Origin: Gammaproteobacteria bacterium
Lineage (GTDB): Bacteria; Pseudomonadota; Gammaproteobacteria; Burkholderiales; Burkholderiaceae_D
Assembly (NCBI GenBank): GCA_903970185.1
Contig: CAJCIC010000042.1
Location: 1 to 64,000 of the forward strand
Direction of reading: 5' to 3'
DNA: 64,000 bases
In this document: positions 46,336 through 55,016 of the stretch, piece by piece
Numbering within the stretch: the stretch's first letter is position 1
Layout of the letters: every line of letters begins with the position of its first letter
Position numbers and translations under genes: made by a program
The notes under the pieces: model-generated
What the model saw: the letters and a program-made list of their open reading frames with translations, nothing else
Told to the model about the DNA's origin: nothing
The model's database searches: none

Positions 46336-46905
46336 ATGATCGGCCGCATCGCCGGGTCCTTGCTCGAGAAGAATCCGCCGCAGGTGGTGATCGATTGCGG
46401 TGGTGTCGGCTATGAGGTCGACGTGCCGATGAGCACCTTCTATAACCTGCCTGGCCTTGGCGAAAAAGTGACCCTGCTCACGCACCTGGTCGTGCGCGAA
46501 GATGCCCAGCTGCTCTACGGTTTTGCAAGCGCTGCCGAACGTGCGGCGTTTCGCGAACTGGTGAAGATCGCGGGCGTCGGCCCGCGTACCGCCCTGTCGG
46601 TGCTGTCGGGGTTATCGGTGAATGACCTTGCCGAAGTGGTCACGCTGCAAGAGCCGCACCGGCTCACGCAGGTGCCAGGCATCGGCAAGAAAACGGCGGA
46701 AAGATTGCTGCTCGAGCTCAAGGGCAAGCTCGGCGCTGCGCTGCCCGGCGCATCGATTGCCGGCGAATCCTCGGGCGATGTCTTAAAGGCGCTGACCGCC
46801 CTGGGGTATTCCGAACGCGAAGCCCTGCAGGCGGTCAAGGGGCTGGAGCCTGGCATCTCGGTGTCCGATGGCATTCGCAGTGCCTTGAAGATTCTCGCGC
46901 GCTAG
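46336..46905 (+). CDS. ruvA: Holliday junction DNA helicase subunit RuvA
   Basis: RuvA is the tetrameric junction-binding subunit of the branch-migration motor, 189 aa. Domain I ([20 protein letters not shown]) and the two helix-hairpin-helix motifs ([35 protein letters not shown]) are clear. The C-terminal domain III ([18 protein letters not shown]) contacts RuvB, the next gene 12 bp downstream. Confidence 0.97.
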   Translation: MIGRIAGSLLEKNPPQVVIDCGGVGYEVDVPMSTFYNLPGLGEKVTLLTHLVVREDAQLLYGFASAAERAAFRELVKIAGVGPRTALSVLSGLSVNDLAEVVTLQEPHRLTQVPGIGKKTAERLLLELKGKLGAALPGASIAGESSGDVLKALTALGYSEREALQAVKGLEPGISVSDGIRSALKILAR

Positions 46906-46917
46906 AGGGCCAATGAC

Positions 46918-47955
46918 GTGATCGAAACTGACCGGCTGATCGCACCCAAGACGGTATCGCCTGCCGAAGAGGTGGTCGAGCGTGCCTTGCGGCCACGCGT
47001 GCTCGACGAGTATGTCGGCCAGGTCAAGATCCGCGAGCAGTTGAATATTTTCGTGTCGGCCGCAAGGCAGCGCAGCGAAGCGCTCGACCACGTCCTTCTG
47101 TTTGGGCCACCTGGCCTTGGCAAGACCACGCTTGCCCATATCGTCGCGCGCGAGATGGGCGTCAATCTCAGGCAGACCTCGGGGCCCGTGCTCGAGCGCG
47201 CCGGGGATCTTGCGGCGCTTCTGACCAATCTCGAAGCGCGTGACGTGCTTTTCATCGACGAAATCCATCGTCTCTCGCCCGTCGTCGAAGAGATTCTCTA
47301 CCCCGCTTTGGAAGATTTCCAGATCGACATCATGATCGGTGAAGGCCCCTCGGCGCGCAGCGTCAAGCTTGACTTGCAACCGTTTACGCTGATTGGCGCG
47401 ACAACGCGTGCCGGCATGCTGACCAATCCGCTTCGCGATCGCTTTGGCATCGTCGCCAGGCTCGAGTTCTACAGCGCCGAGGAAATCAGCCGCATCGTGA
47501 CGCGTTCGGCGCGGCTTTTGGAAGTCTCGCTCGAAGCCGACGGTGCGCTCGAGATTGCCAGGCGTTCACGCGGCACGCCGCGCATTGCCAACCGGCTGTT
47601 GCGGCGCGTACGCGATTTTGCCCAGGTCAAAGGCGATGGCGTGATCAGCGCAAAAGTCGCCGATGCGGCGCTATCGATGCTTGACGTCGATCCGATGGGA
47701 TTTGACGTCATGGACAGGAAGCTGCTCGAGGCCGTGCTGCTGCGCTTTAACGGCGGCCCGGTGGGCCTTGACAACCTGGCTGCTGCCATTGGCGAGGAGC
47801 GCGATACCATCGAGGACGTGCTCGAGCCCTATCTTATCCAGCAAGGCTACCTGCAACGCACGCTGCGCGGGCGCATTGCAACAGCCGCGGCCTACCAGCA
47901 CTTCGGATTGACTGCGCCTCAAGGCGGCCCGAACGACCTTTTTAGCAATTCCTAG
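46918..47955 (+). CDS. ruvB: Holliday junction DNA helicase motor RuvB
   Basis: RuvB is the AAA+ motor of branch migration, 345 aa. It has the family opening [20 protein letters not shown], Walker [18 protein letters not shown], Walker [17 protein letters not shown], sensor [17 protein letters not shown], and a C-terminal winged helix ([16 protein letters not shown]). It begins with GTG; the start is well set by the family N-terminus. Confidence 0.97.
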   Translation: MIETDRLIAPKTVSPAEEVVERALRPRVLDEYVGQVKIREQLNIFVSAARQRSEALDHVLLFGPPGLGKTTLAHIVAREMGVNLRQTSGPVLERAGDLAALLTNLEARDVLFIDEIHRLSPVVEEILYPALEDFQIDIMIGEGPSARSVKLDLQPFTLIGATTRAGMLTNPLRDRFGIVARLEFYSAEEISRIVTRSARLLEVSLEADGALEIARRSRGTPRIANRLLRRVRDFAQVKGDGVISAKVADAALSMLDVDPMGFDVMDRKLLEAVLLRFNGGPVGLDNLAAAIGEERDTIEDVLEPYLIQQGYLQRTLRGRIATAAAYQHFGLTAPQGGPNDLFSNS

Positions 47956-48062
47956 GGCCATTGCCGTCAACCCCGGCTCGCTCATAACCGTTGTCAGCAC
48001 AGGAGCGCCCGGCAATGCCGGGTCCGAAATCATGCCGTACCGAGCCATGCGCTCCGTTGAGA

Positions 48063-48476
48063 ATGGCTGAAGCCTTTGAATTTCCGGTCCGCGTCTACTA
48101 CGAAGACACCGATGCCGGGGGTGTGGTGTTCTACGCCAACTACCTGCGATTTTTCGAGCGCGCGCGCACCGAATGGCTGCGCAGCGCGGGCATTTCCCAA
48201 CACGATCTGACGGCAAGATATGGCGTCATGTTTGTCGTTCGCGAAACCAGCGTAGACTTTCGCGCGCCGGCCCGGCTGGACGATCTGTTAAGGATCTCCT
48301 CGCGCATTGCGCGCTTGGGGCGAGTGGCTGTCCTCTTTAACCAGGAGGCCTGGCGCGATACCGCTGCCGCGCCCGAACTCCTTGCAACCAGCACCATCAA
48401 AGTGGGGTGCGTCGATTGCACCGCCTTTCGGGTGACCCCGATTCCCGACCATGTCCGCGCCGCACTGAACCCCTGA
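48063..48476 (+). CDS. ybgC: Tol-Pal-associated acyl-CoA thioesterase
   Basis: YbgC is a hotdog-fold thioesterase, 137 aa, the first gene of the Tol-Pal operon in most proteobacteria. The catalytic Asp lies in VYYEDTDAGGVVFYANYLRF, followed by FERARTEWLRSAG. The ATG at 48063 is chosen because the longer frame from 47991 adds 24 Pro/Cys/Arg residues without family match. It ends 9 bp before tolQ. Confidence 0.93.
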   Translation: MAEAFEFPVRVYYEDTDAGGVVFYANYLRFFERARTEWLRSAGISQHDLTARYGVMFVVRETSVDFRAPARLDDLLRISSRIARLGRVAVLFNQEAWRDTAAAPELLATSTIKVGCVDCTAFRVTPIPDHVRAALNP

Positions 48477-48485
48477 TCTGAGCCA

Positions 48486-49160
48486 ATGAATTTAACTTCC
48501 GACTTGTCCGTTGTCTCGCTTGTGACTGGCGCCAGCCTGTTTGTACAACTCGTGCTTGCGCTTCTTGCCTTCGTCTCCCTCATGAGCTGGACCTACATTT
48601 TCCGCAAGCTCTTCGAGATTCGCGCGGCCAAGGCCCAAACCGAGCACTTTGAAGAGGATTTCTGGTCTGGCGGGGACCTGAACGACCTCTACGCCCGCGC
48701 CCAGAGCCAGCGCAGCCGGATTGGCGCCCTGGGGCGCATTTTCGAGGCAGGCATGCGCGAATTCATGAAGGCCCGCGCGCAGCATGTCGATGCGAGCGCG
48801 CTTCTGGACGGGGCAAGGCGGGCCATGCGCGCGGCCTATCAGCGCGAGATGGACGCCCTCGAAGCGCACCTTTCGTTTCTGGCCTCGGCAGGCTCGGTGA
48901 GCCCCTATGTCGGCCTGCTTGGCACCGTGTGGGGCATCATGAACGCCTTTCGCGGTCTGGCCAACGTGCAGCAGGCAACGCTTGCGCATGTCGCACCCGG
49001 TATCGCCGAAGCGCTGGTGGCCACTGCGATTGGCCTTTTCGCAGCGATTCCGGCGGTCGTTGCCTACAACCGCTTCGTGCACGAGACCGATCGGCTCGCG
49101 ATCCGCTTTGAGAGCTTCATCGAAGAGTTCTCGAACATCCTGTTGCGTCAGGCACGCTGA
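48486..49160 (+). CDS. tolQ: Tol-Pal system protein TolQ
   Basis: TolQ is the three-TM stator of the proton-driven Tol motor, 224 aa, homologous to ExbB/MotA. TM1 is LFVQLVLALLAFVSLMSWTY. The cytoplasmic loop is followed by TM2 and TM3, with the conserved SAGSVSPYVGLLGTVWGIM and APGIAEALVATAIGLFAAIP. It overlaps tolR by one base (TGATG). Confidence 0.96.
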   Translation: MNLTSDLSVVSLVTGASLFVQLVLALLAFVSLMSWTYIFRKLFEIRAAKAQTEHFEEDFWSGGDLNDLYARAQSQRSRIGALGRIFEAGMREFMKARAQHVDASALLDGARRAMRAAYQREMDALEAHLSFLASAGSVSPYVGLLGTVWGIMNAFRGLANVQQATLAHVAPGIAEALVATAIGLFAAIPAVVAYNRFVHETDRLAIRFESFIEEFSNILLRQAR

Positions 49161-49618
49161 TGGCAAGCATCCAACGCGGCTCATCGATGCGCGGCGGTCG
49201 CAGCCGACGCTCGATGTCGGAAATCAACGTCGTGCCCTACATCGACGTCATGCTGGTGCTGCTCGTCATCTTCATGGTGACAGCGCCCCTGGTCACGCCA
49301 GGCGCCGTCGACTTGCCGACCATGACCAAGGCCTCGAACGCACCACCGACCTTGATCGAAGTCGTGATCAAGGCCGACAAGACCATGACGGTGCGCATCC
49401 GCGATCCGAAATCACCGCTTGAACAGTCGATTTCATCGGCGAGCGAGCTCGTTCCGATCATTTTGGCGCGACAAAGCGCCAATCCTGCCAGTCCGCCGCC
49501 GGTGATTATCGCGGCGGACAAGACCGTTCAGTACGACGCCGTGCTCAAGGTCATGGATGCGCTGCAGTCAAACGGTGTCAAGCGCGTCGGCCTTTCCGTC
49601 AAGGCAGCGCAAAGCTAG
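49160..49618 (+). CDS. tolR: Tol-Pal system protein TolR
   Basis: TolR has one TM and a periplasmic domain, 152 aa. The critical channel Asp is in EINVVPYIDVMLVLLVIFM, followed by VTAPLVTPGAVDLP. With TolQ it uses the proton gradient to energise TolA. It has a somewhat long basic N-terminus (SIQRGSSMRGGRSRRSM), which is usual in betaproteobacteria. Confidence 0.95.
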   Translation: MASIQRGSSMRGGRSRRSMSEINVVPYIDVMLVLLVIFMVTAPLVTPGAVDLPTMTKASNAPPTLIEVVIKADKTMTVRIRDPKSPLEQSISSASELVPIILARQSANPASPPPVIIAADKTVQYDAVLKVMDALQSNGVKRVGLSVKAAQS

Positions 49619-49645
49619 CGAATCAGGCGAAGACATGCAGGCAAG

Positions 49646-50440
49646 ATGAGCAGCGATCTCCTTCGACCCTATGTGATCCCGCCGGCAGGCAAGAAACTGC
49701 CCGCGGTGATGCTCGCGCTCGCCATGCACCTGCTCCTCTTCGTGTTCCTTTTTTTCGGACTCAATTGGCAATCGCGCGCGCCAGCCACCGTCGAGGCCGA
49801 GTTGTGGAGCAGCCTGCCCCAGATTGCCGCGCCACAGGCCACGGCGCCCCCTCCGGATCCCACGCCTGCGCCGCCGCAGCCGGTCGTAGAGCCGCAACCG
49901 ATCAAGGTCGTGCCACCGCCTGAGCCGCCGCCCGAGGCCGACATCCTGATTCGCGAGCCGGTGAAAAAACCGCCTCCACCCAAGGCGCCGCCCCCGCCCC
50001 CCGCCCCCGCACCTGAACCCCAGGCCAGGGTCGTCAAGCCGCAAAAGCCTGACAAACCGTTGCCGCCGAGCGATCTGGCCCTGCTGCAAAACCAGGCGCA
50101 TGCCCCCTCGACCGGGACGCAAGCCTTCACCGGCGGGCCGCGCGGTGACGACAAATATGCCGGGCGCATCGCTGCAATCGTCAAATCCCACACGAATTTC
50201 CCGCCGCCAGCGGGCGTTCAGGGGAACCCCACCGTGACAATTCGCATCCAACTGCTGCCAACGGGTGAGGTGCGGGACCTCGAAGTCGATAAATCGAGCG
50301 GCATCGCCGCGTTTGACGACGCCGTCGTGCGCGGCATCCACGCCTCCTCGCCTTTGCCAAAGGATGTCAACGGAAAGGTCCCTGCAACGCTTAATCTGAG
50401 TTACTCGCTCTTCGATCAGGGCCAAAGCGGCAGCAACTGA
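49646..50440 (+). CDS. tolA: TolA/TonB-like cell-envelope spanning protein
   Basis: This 264-aa protein has one N-terminal TM (AVMLALAMHLLLFVFLFFGL), a periplasmic linker and a C-terminal TonB/TolA-type domain (VTIRIQLLPTGEVRDLEVDKSS, then AVVRGIHASSPLP). In E. coli TolA the linker is a very long Ala/Lys-rich helix. Here residues about 60-150 are Pro-rich (PPPDPTPAPPQP and KPPPPKAPPPPPAPAPEP), resembling TonB instead, and the protein is much shorter than the 421-aa E. coli one. Its place between tolR and tolB supports a TolA function. A 377-codon open frame on the opposite strand is the mirror image of this GC-rich stretch. Confidence 0.88.
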   Translation: MSSDLLRPYVIPPAGKKLPAVMLALAMHLLLFVFLFFGLNWQSRAPATVEAELWSSLPQIAAPQATAPPPDPTPAPPQPVVEPQPIKVVPPPEPPPEADILIREPVKKPPPPKAPPPPPAPAPEPQARVVKPQKPDKPLPPSDLALLQNQAHAPSTGTQAFTGGPRGDDKYAGRIAAIVKSHTNFPPPAGVQGNPTVTIRIQLLPTGEVRDLEVDKSSGIAAFDDAVVRGIHASSPLPKDVNGKVPATLNLSYSLFDQGQSGSN

Positions 50441-50491
50441 CCAAAAAACACCTCCGGCCACGTCCGGCACCGTCAACCAACCGATGCACCG

Positions 50492-51793
50492 ATGCCCAAC
50501 CAAACCACACTGAGATCGATCGCAACGCCATTCTTGGCGACCCTCTTCCTGGCGTTGGCCATTCCCGCTGCCAACGCCCAGCTGCATGTCGACGTCCAAG
50601 GTGTCGGCGGCACGCAAATTCCGATCGCGATCGCCAATTTTGCAGGCGACGCCACGCCGCCGCAGGACCTGCCGCAGATCGTTCGCGACGACTTGAGCCA
50701 TAGCGGCATGTTTCGCACCGTCGATGCCGGCGTTGCGCCGATAAGTGACGCTGACCTGATCGATACCGGCGCCTGGAAATCTCGCGGTGCCGATGCGGTC
50801 GTGGTCGGCAGTGCAACGCGAACCGCAGATGGACGCACCACGGTGCGCTTTAAGCTCTACGACGACGTCAAGGGCCAGAGCCTGGGCGGACTTGAGTTGA
50901 CCGCCAACAGCCCGCGCGATTTACGCTTAACGGCGCATCGCATCTCGGATTTCATCTATGAGAAGTTAACAGGTGAGCGCGGCGTTTTTTCGACCCGCAT
51001 CGCCTATGTCGTGCGCGAAAACCAGAACCGCTACCTGCTGCAGATCGCCGATGCCGACGGGCAGAATTTCCAGACTGCGCTGGCGTCAAAAGAGCCGATC
51101 ATCTCGCCGGCTTGGTCACCCGATGGCACGAAACTCGCGTATGTGTCGTTCGAGCTCAGAAAACCGGTTATTTACGTGCATACCGTGACCACCGGCCAGC
51201 GCGTTCCCGTGGCCAACTTCAAGGGTAGCAACAGCGCGCCTGCATGGTCGCCCGACGGCCGCACGCTGGCTGTGGTGCTCTCGCGCGATGGCAATAGCCA
51301 GATTTACCTGATGGGCGTGGACGGATCGGGACTCAGGCGCTTCTCGCAATCAGCAGGGATTGATACCGAACCGTTTTTTTCCCCCGATGGCCAGTCGGTC
51401 TACTTTACGAGTGACCGGGGCGGTGGCCCGCAGATCTATCGCATGAACGTGGCAGGGGGCGATGCGACGCGCGTGACCTTCAAGGGCGACTACAACATCA
51501 GCCCGAGGATCAGCCCGGATGGCAAGACGCTTGCCTTCGTCTCGCGCCGCGGCGGCAAATTCCAGATTTTTGTTCAGGACCTGGAGAGCGGCCAGGAACT
51601 CCAGCTCACCGATACCGTCAAGGATGAGTCGCCAAGCTTTGCCCCCAACAGCAAGATGCTGATCTATGCGACACAACTCGGCGGCCGCGGGGTGCTGGCC
51701 GCAGTCACCGCAGATAACCGCGTGCACCAACGCATTACCAGTGACCAGAGCGGCGACGTACGTGAGCCGACCTGGGGACCTTACATCAAGTAA
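50492..51793 (+). CDS. tolB: Tol-Pal system beta-propeller protein TolB
   Basis: TolB is a periplasmic propeller that links Pal to TolA, 433 aa. It has a signal peptide ending ANAQ, an N-terminal alpha/beta domain (FAGDATPPQDLPQIVRDDLS), then about six WD/PD40 blades: SPAWSPDGTKLAYVSFE, APAWSPDGRTLAVVLS, EPFFSPDGQSVYFTSDRGG, SPRISPDGKTLAFVSRRGG. It ends EPTWGPYIK, a normal terminus. Confidence 0.97.
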   Translation: MPNQTTLRSIATPFLATLFLALAIPAANAQLHVDVQGVGGTQIPIAIANFAGDATPPQDLPQIVRDDLSHSGMFRTVDAGVAPISDADLIDTGAWKSRGADAVVVGSATRTADGRTTVRFKLYDDVKGQSLGGLELTANSPRDLRLTAHRISDFIYEKLTGERGVFSTRIAYVVRENQNRYLLQIADADGQNFQTALASKEPIISPAWSPDGTKLAYVSFELRKPVIYVHTVTTGQRVPVANFKGSNSAPAWSPDGRTLAVVLSRDGNSQIYLMGVDGSGLRRFSQSAGIDTEPFFSPDGQSVYFTSDRGGGPQIYRMNVAGGDATRVTFKGDYNISPRISPDGKTLAFVSRRGGKFQIFVQDLESGQELQLTDTVKDESPSFAPNSKMLIYATQLGGRGVLAAVTADNRVHQRITSDQSGDVREPTWGPYIK

Positions 51794-51831
51794 TTTTTCT
51801 TAATCGGCAACAACAACAAGGGGTTTACATC

Positions 51832-52347
51832 ATGAAGAACGCATTTCGCATCATTTTCGTTAGCACTGCCTTGCTTGTCCTTGGTGCCTGCAGCCAGGGC
51901 GTCAAGCTCAACGACAACGGCCCTGCAGTCAGCGACCAGTCGACACCGGCTGCGAACACCGATTCGCGTGCTGTCACGCAGGTCAACGTCGACGAACTCA
52001 ACAATCCGAACAGTCCGCTGGCCAAGCGCAGCGTCTATTTTGACTACGACAGCTTCGTCGTCAAAGACGACTATCGCGGCCTGATCGCCGCACATGCCCG
52101 ATATCTCCAGGCCCACCCGACAACGCACATCATCATTCAGGGCAATACCGACGAGCGCGGCGGCAGCGAATACAATCTGGCCCTGGGCCAAAAACGCGCC
52201 GAAGCCGTCCGCAAGGCACTGTCCTTGGTCGGAGTCGCCGACAACCAGATGGAAGCTGTAAGTTTCGGCAAGGAAAAGCCCAAGGCGCTTGGCCACGACG
52301 AAGCCTCATGGGCGGAAAATCGCCGTGCCGATATCGTCTATCAGTAA
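51832..52347 (+). CDS. pal: Peptidoglycan-associated lipoprotein Pal
   Basis: Pal is an outer-membrane lipoprotein, 171 aa. Signal and lipobox are at LLVLGACSQG, the OmpA-like domain binds peptidoglycan (SVYFDYDSFVV, IIQGNTDERGGSEYNLALGQ, KRAEAVRKAL). It follows tolB by 38 bp and precedes cpoB by 12 bp. Acylation would need Lnt, encoded at 26487-28019. Confidence 0.97.
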   Translation: MKNAFRIIFVSTALLVLGACSQGVKLNDNGPAVSDQSTPAANTDSRAVTQVNVDELNNPNSPLAKRSVYFDYDSFVVKDDYRGLIAAHARYLQAHPTTHIIIQGNTDERGGSEYNLALGQKRAEAVRKALSLVGVADNQMEAVSFGKEKPKALGHDEASWAENRRADIVYQ

Positions 52348-52359
52348 TCTGGAGTTGCA

Positions 52360-53115
52360 ATGACGCGTCGCTATCGCAATACCGCATCGCTCACGCTGAT
52401 CGCCGTTTGCGCAGGGATTTGCCTGCCAGCGCATGCGGGCGTGTTTGACGATGACGACGCGCGCAAGGCGATTCTCGATCTGCGTGCCAAGGTCGATGCC
52501 AACCAGCGCGATACCAACAACCGCTTGCAAACCATCCAGTCGGGGCAACTCGATCTCGCCAATCAGATCGATCTGCTGCGCCAGGACAACGCAAAACTCA
52601 GAGGCGAGATCGAGCTCCTGCAAAACACCAGCGCGACGCAGGAAAAACGCGAGAAGGATTTCTATACCGACCTTGACGGGCGACTGCGCAAGCTCGAGCC
52701 ACAGGCAGTCACCGTCGATGGCCGCACCGGCACCGCCGATCCCGCCGAATCGCGTAACTACGAAACTGCGGTGGCCTCGTTCAAAAACAGCGATTTCAAG
52801 GGCGCACTGAACCAGTTTCTGGCCTTTAGCCGCGACTATCCGAACTCCGTTTACCTGCCCTCGGCGCAGTACTACATCGGCGCCTGTTATTACGCTCAGC
52901 GCGATTTCAAGTCGGCCATTGCGGCACAGCAGGTGGTATTGAGAACGTGGCCGGACGACCCCCGAGCCGCCGATGCGATGTTCAACGTCGCGAGTTCGCA
53001 ATCCGATATGGGCGACAGGAAAAGCGCGCGCAAAACGCTCGAGACCCTGGTCTTGACCTACCCCGACAGCCAGGCCGCCGGCATCGCCCGAGAACGCCTT
53101 GCATCGATGAAATGA
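52360..53115 (+). CDS. cpoB: Cell division coordinator CpoB (YbgF-like)
   Basis: This periplasmic protein of 251 aa has a signal peptide (ASLTLIAVCAGICLPAHA), a trimerising coiled coil (residues about 40-110, with DQLRQDN-like LLRQDNAKLRGEIELLQN) and a C-terminal TPR domain (NYETAVASFKNSDFKGALNQ, YYIGACYYAQRDFKSAIAAQ). CpoB coordinates Tol with PBP1B during constriction. It is the last gene of the Tol-Pal operon and ends about 55 bp before a tRNA gene with its own promoter. Confidence 0.94.
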   Translation: MTRRYRNTASLTLIAVCAGICLPAHAGVFDDDDARKAILDLRAKVDANQRDTNNRLQTIQSGQLDLANQIDLLRQDNAKLRGEIELLQNTSATQEKREKDFYTDLDGRLRKLEPQAVTVDGRTGTADPAESRNYETAVASFKNSDFKGALNQFLAFSRDYPNSVYLPSAQYYIGACYYAQRDFKSAIAAQQVVLRTWPDDPRAADAMFNVASSQSDMGDRKSARKTLETLVLTYPDSQAAGIARERLASMK

Positions 53116-53132
53116 GCAACAGGCACGCAGGT

Positions 53133-53162
53133 TTGACTGTGCGACCTGCGACTCGATACAAT
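53133..53162 (+). promoter_or_regulatory. Sigma70-type promoter of tRNA-Lys(UUU)
   Basis: TTGACT (53133-53138) is separated by 18 bp from TACAAT (53157-53162). The predicted start falls about 4-6 bp before the tRNA 5' end at 53173. This is the best promoter match in the window. Confidence 0.75.
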
Positions 53163-53172
53163 CGAGGGCTTT

Positions 53173-53248
53173 GGGTCGTTAGCTCAGCTGGTAGAGCAGC
53201 GGACTTTTAATCCGTTGGTCGTGGGTTCGAATCCCGCACGGCCTACCA
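53173..53248 (+). tRNA. tRNA-Lys (anticodon UUU)
   Basis: 76 nt with a complete cloverleaf and encoded CCA. The anticodon loop is CTTTTAA within the stem GCGGA/TCCGT, giving anticodon UUU for lysine. The D arm is GCTC-AGCTGGTA-GAGC and the T arm GTGGG-TTCGAAT-CCCGC. The acceptor stem starts with a G1-U72 wobble (5' GGGTCGT, 3' ACGGCCT), unlike the paralogue at 60047 which has G-C. Confidence 0.97.
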
Positions 53249-53306
53249 AAGAACTTCGGTTTGTACCGGACACATCCTTTACACCCCTCAAGACCTTCGC
53301 AGCAGA

Positions 53307-53798
53307 TCAGGAGAAGCGGCTGCTGTAATCCGTGACGGTCGGCGGGTAGCAATAGCGCTTGTTGCCCATCATGAATTCGCCCTTGTCGTCAATGCACCCG
53401 AGCTCATCGGGCCGCGTCGCCAGGCCGAGGTCGACACCCTCGCAAAGCCATCGTTGGCTGATGCTGATGCCGTGAGTGGAAGTCAGTCCGGGGAATATTT
53501 GAGCGGGGCCGGAAACACGCATTGACGATTCGATGTTTGGATCAGTGGTAAGCCCGGATGTTTGGTCCATTTCCCGGATTCCGTCATCGCATTGAGGGCC
53601 GAAAGGCTCATGGCAAGCCCGATCGCAGCGCCGGTACTCTGATGCCGCGAAAGGTTCCAGGGTCAGTGGCGCTCGATGCGATGTCCGCGCAGCGCGAGCT
53701 GGGTGACGATTCTTCTCTGCGTGCCAGGCAAATAGGGGCGTCTGCTGAAATCGGAGGACGCCCCGCCTTACGCGCGCAATTTGGCGAACGGAACGCAA
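53307..53798 (-). CDS. Hypothetical protein, possibly only C-terminal half genuine
   Basis: A 163-codon open frame ends just past the tRNA. Its last 45 codons (CEGVDLGLATRPDELGCIDD, then GEFMMGNKRYCYPPTV) use GC-rich third positions and look like real protein with conserved-looking Cys residues. The first half is Arg/Ala-rich and overlaps the PEP-CTERM gene end by 31 bp, so the true start is unclear; a GTG or ATG near 53590 may be used, or this may be a gene remnant. I recognise no family. Confidence 0.3.
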   Translation of the reverse strand: MRSVRQIARVRRGVLRFQQTPLFAWHAEKNRHPARAARTSHRAPLTLEPFAASEYRRCDRACHEPFGPQCDDGIREMDQTSGLTTDPNIESSMRVSGPAQIFPGLTSTHGISISQRWLCEGVDLGLATRPDELGCIDDKGEFMMGNKRYCYPPTVTDYSSRFS

Positions 53799-54469
53799 TC
53801 CGACTCCTTGCTCTTTTGTCGGAGTCCGATGAGCCCTAAAATGCCGAGTCCCATCAGCATTGCGATATATGTCGAAGGTTCTGGAACGGCTGATACAGGG
53901 GAGACTGACGTTATTCTGAAGGCACCCACAGTCATCGCACCGGTAGGGTAGACGAGGGATTCGAAGCGACCGATTTCAACTGTCTGTGGAAAGATCGGAA
54001 AACCGGCCGCCGAATATGTAGGAGCTGAAACGTAATTCTGGAATACGAAAAGCGAGGTGAAATAGGAACCATTTTGATAAACGTCGTCTGTATACCCATT
54101 GAAGAGTCCAGGGACCCCGACCGCGTCGTGGTAGTTCTGAAACGAGGTTGGGGAACTGGAAAACGTCAACGCTCCCACCTGAAACGAATCGGAAAACGGT
54201 TGTATGCCGGGCGGGGGTCCGTAGAAAGAGCCGGTCAATGCCCTGATCGACCACCCCGCCGGGTCCCCGATAGTTCCGCTGGTCGTCGTCCCAGACGAGG
54301 GCGTGTAATCGAATGTGAAGCTGCCGGTTACAGGAGTTCCATCGGCCACAGCGTTAGGGCCACTCCAACTGGTCGTGTATCCGGAGAAATCATACGTTGC
54401 GGTCTGCGCCTGCGTTGAAGTTGACGCCGCCAACAGCCAAAGTGCAAGTGCCAAGTTAACAAGCCTCAT
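53768..54469 (-). CDS. PEP-CTERM sorting-domain exported protein
   Basis: This 233-aa exported protein has a signal peptide (LVNLALALWLLAASTSTQAQ), a beta-rich body (TYDFSGYTTSWSGPN, SFTFDYTPSSGTTTSG), and a PEP-CTERM signal: VPEPSTYIAMLMGLGILGLI followed by GLRQKSK. PEP-CTERM proteins are cleaved by exosortase (EpsH/XrtA) and usually relate to exopolysaccharide. No exosortase is in the window. The start has a strong AGGAGAGG 5 bp upstream. Unusually, 11 or so residues (ESDCVPFAKLRA) follow the basic end of the signal, where most members stop. Codon use is less GC-rich than neighbours. Confidence 0.9.
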   Translation of the reverse strand: MRLVNLALALWLLAASTSTQAQTATYDFSGYTTSWSGPNAVADGTPVTGSFTFDYTPSSGTTTSGTIGDPAGWSIRALTGSFYGPPPGIQPFSDSFQVGALTFSSSPTSFQNYHDAVGVPGLFNGYTDDVYQNGSYFTSLFVFQNYVSAPTYSAAGFPIFPQTVEIGRFESLVYPTGAMTVGAFRITSVSPVSAVPEPSTYIAMLMGLGILGLIGLRQKSKESDCVPFAKLRA

Positions 54470-54606
54470 TTCACCTCTCCTGAGCTTGAAAGCCGATTTC
54501 TCGCAATTTTGAAACAGTTGCTCGAAGCGGCTACGTGCGCAATAGTCCTTTCGACTAGGGTGATATTCACCCCAACGGATAGCCTGACGGGTGGGGTATA
54601 GCCAAG

Positions 54607-54980
54607 ATGAGAGTCAACTCCGCCATCGTGACGCTAGAGGCACGGCTTGATGCGTTGTTCCTGTCAAGCTTGCAGCAGGTTGGGAAGGTGACCTTGGGTG
54701 GACACCAACGCGGACAACACTAACTTGGTACGACCCTGGGCAGGCGCGCCAGAGCCGCTATTTCTTACGCGAACTCTCAGCCAACCTGCGAGCGACGCGT
54801 CCAACTTACGGCGTCTGCGATGTCTTGCTGTTGGAGCCCGGGCTCCACGAGCTTCGCACGTACAGAATCTCCGCGCTGAATCGGCACCGGAGTTGGCAGG
54901 ATCTGTCGGTTTCGAGCCTCGACTTCAAGTATTCGGTAGATCCGACAGCTGCTGTGATGCTCTTGGGCAGCGTCGACTGA
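54607..54980 (+). pseudogene. Possible frameshifted small gene of unknown function
   Basis: From the ATG at 54607 one frame reads MRVNSAIVTLEARLDALFLS and runs to a TAA at 54721. A second frame, shifted, is open from 54651 to a TGA at 54978-54980 and reads like a real protein: LTWYDPGQARQSRYFLRELS, then RATRPTYGVCDVLLLEPGLH, SWQDLSVSSLDFKYSVDP, and AVMLLGSVD. It has no usable start of its own except TTG codons, so a frameshift between 54651 and 54720 would join them. I recognise no family. Other frames on both strands here look like noise. Confidence 0.35.
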
Positions 54981-55016
54981 TTCTTCGAGCACCAGTTAGC
55001 GGCCTGGAAATGGAGT

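Noticed and set aside
49568-50701. 377-codon open frame opposite tolA
   Set aside because: The mirror of Pro-rich tolA: Pro codons CCx become Gly/Arg codons. The Arg/Gly-rich translation has no motif, and tolA sits in a conserved operon.
53249-53306. Possible insertion-sequence end after tRNA-Lys(UUU)
   Set aside because: The text TGTACCGGACACATCC looked IS-like, but no matching inverted end, target duplication or transposase frame was found.
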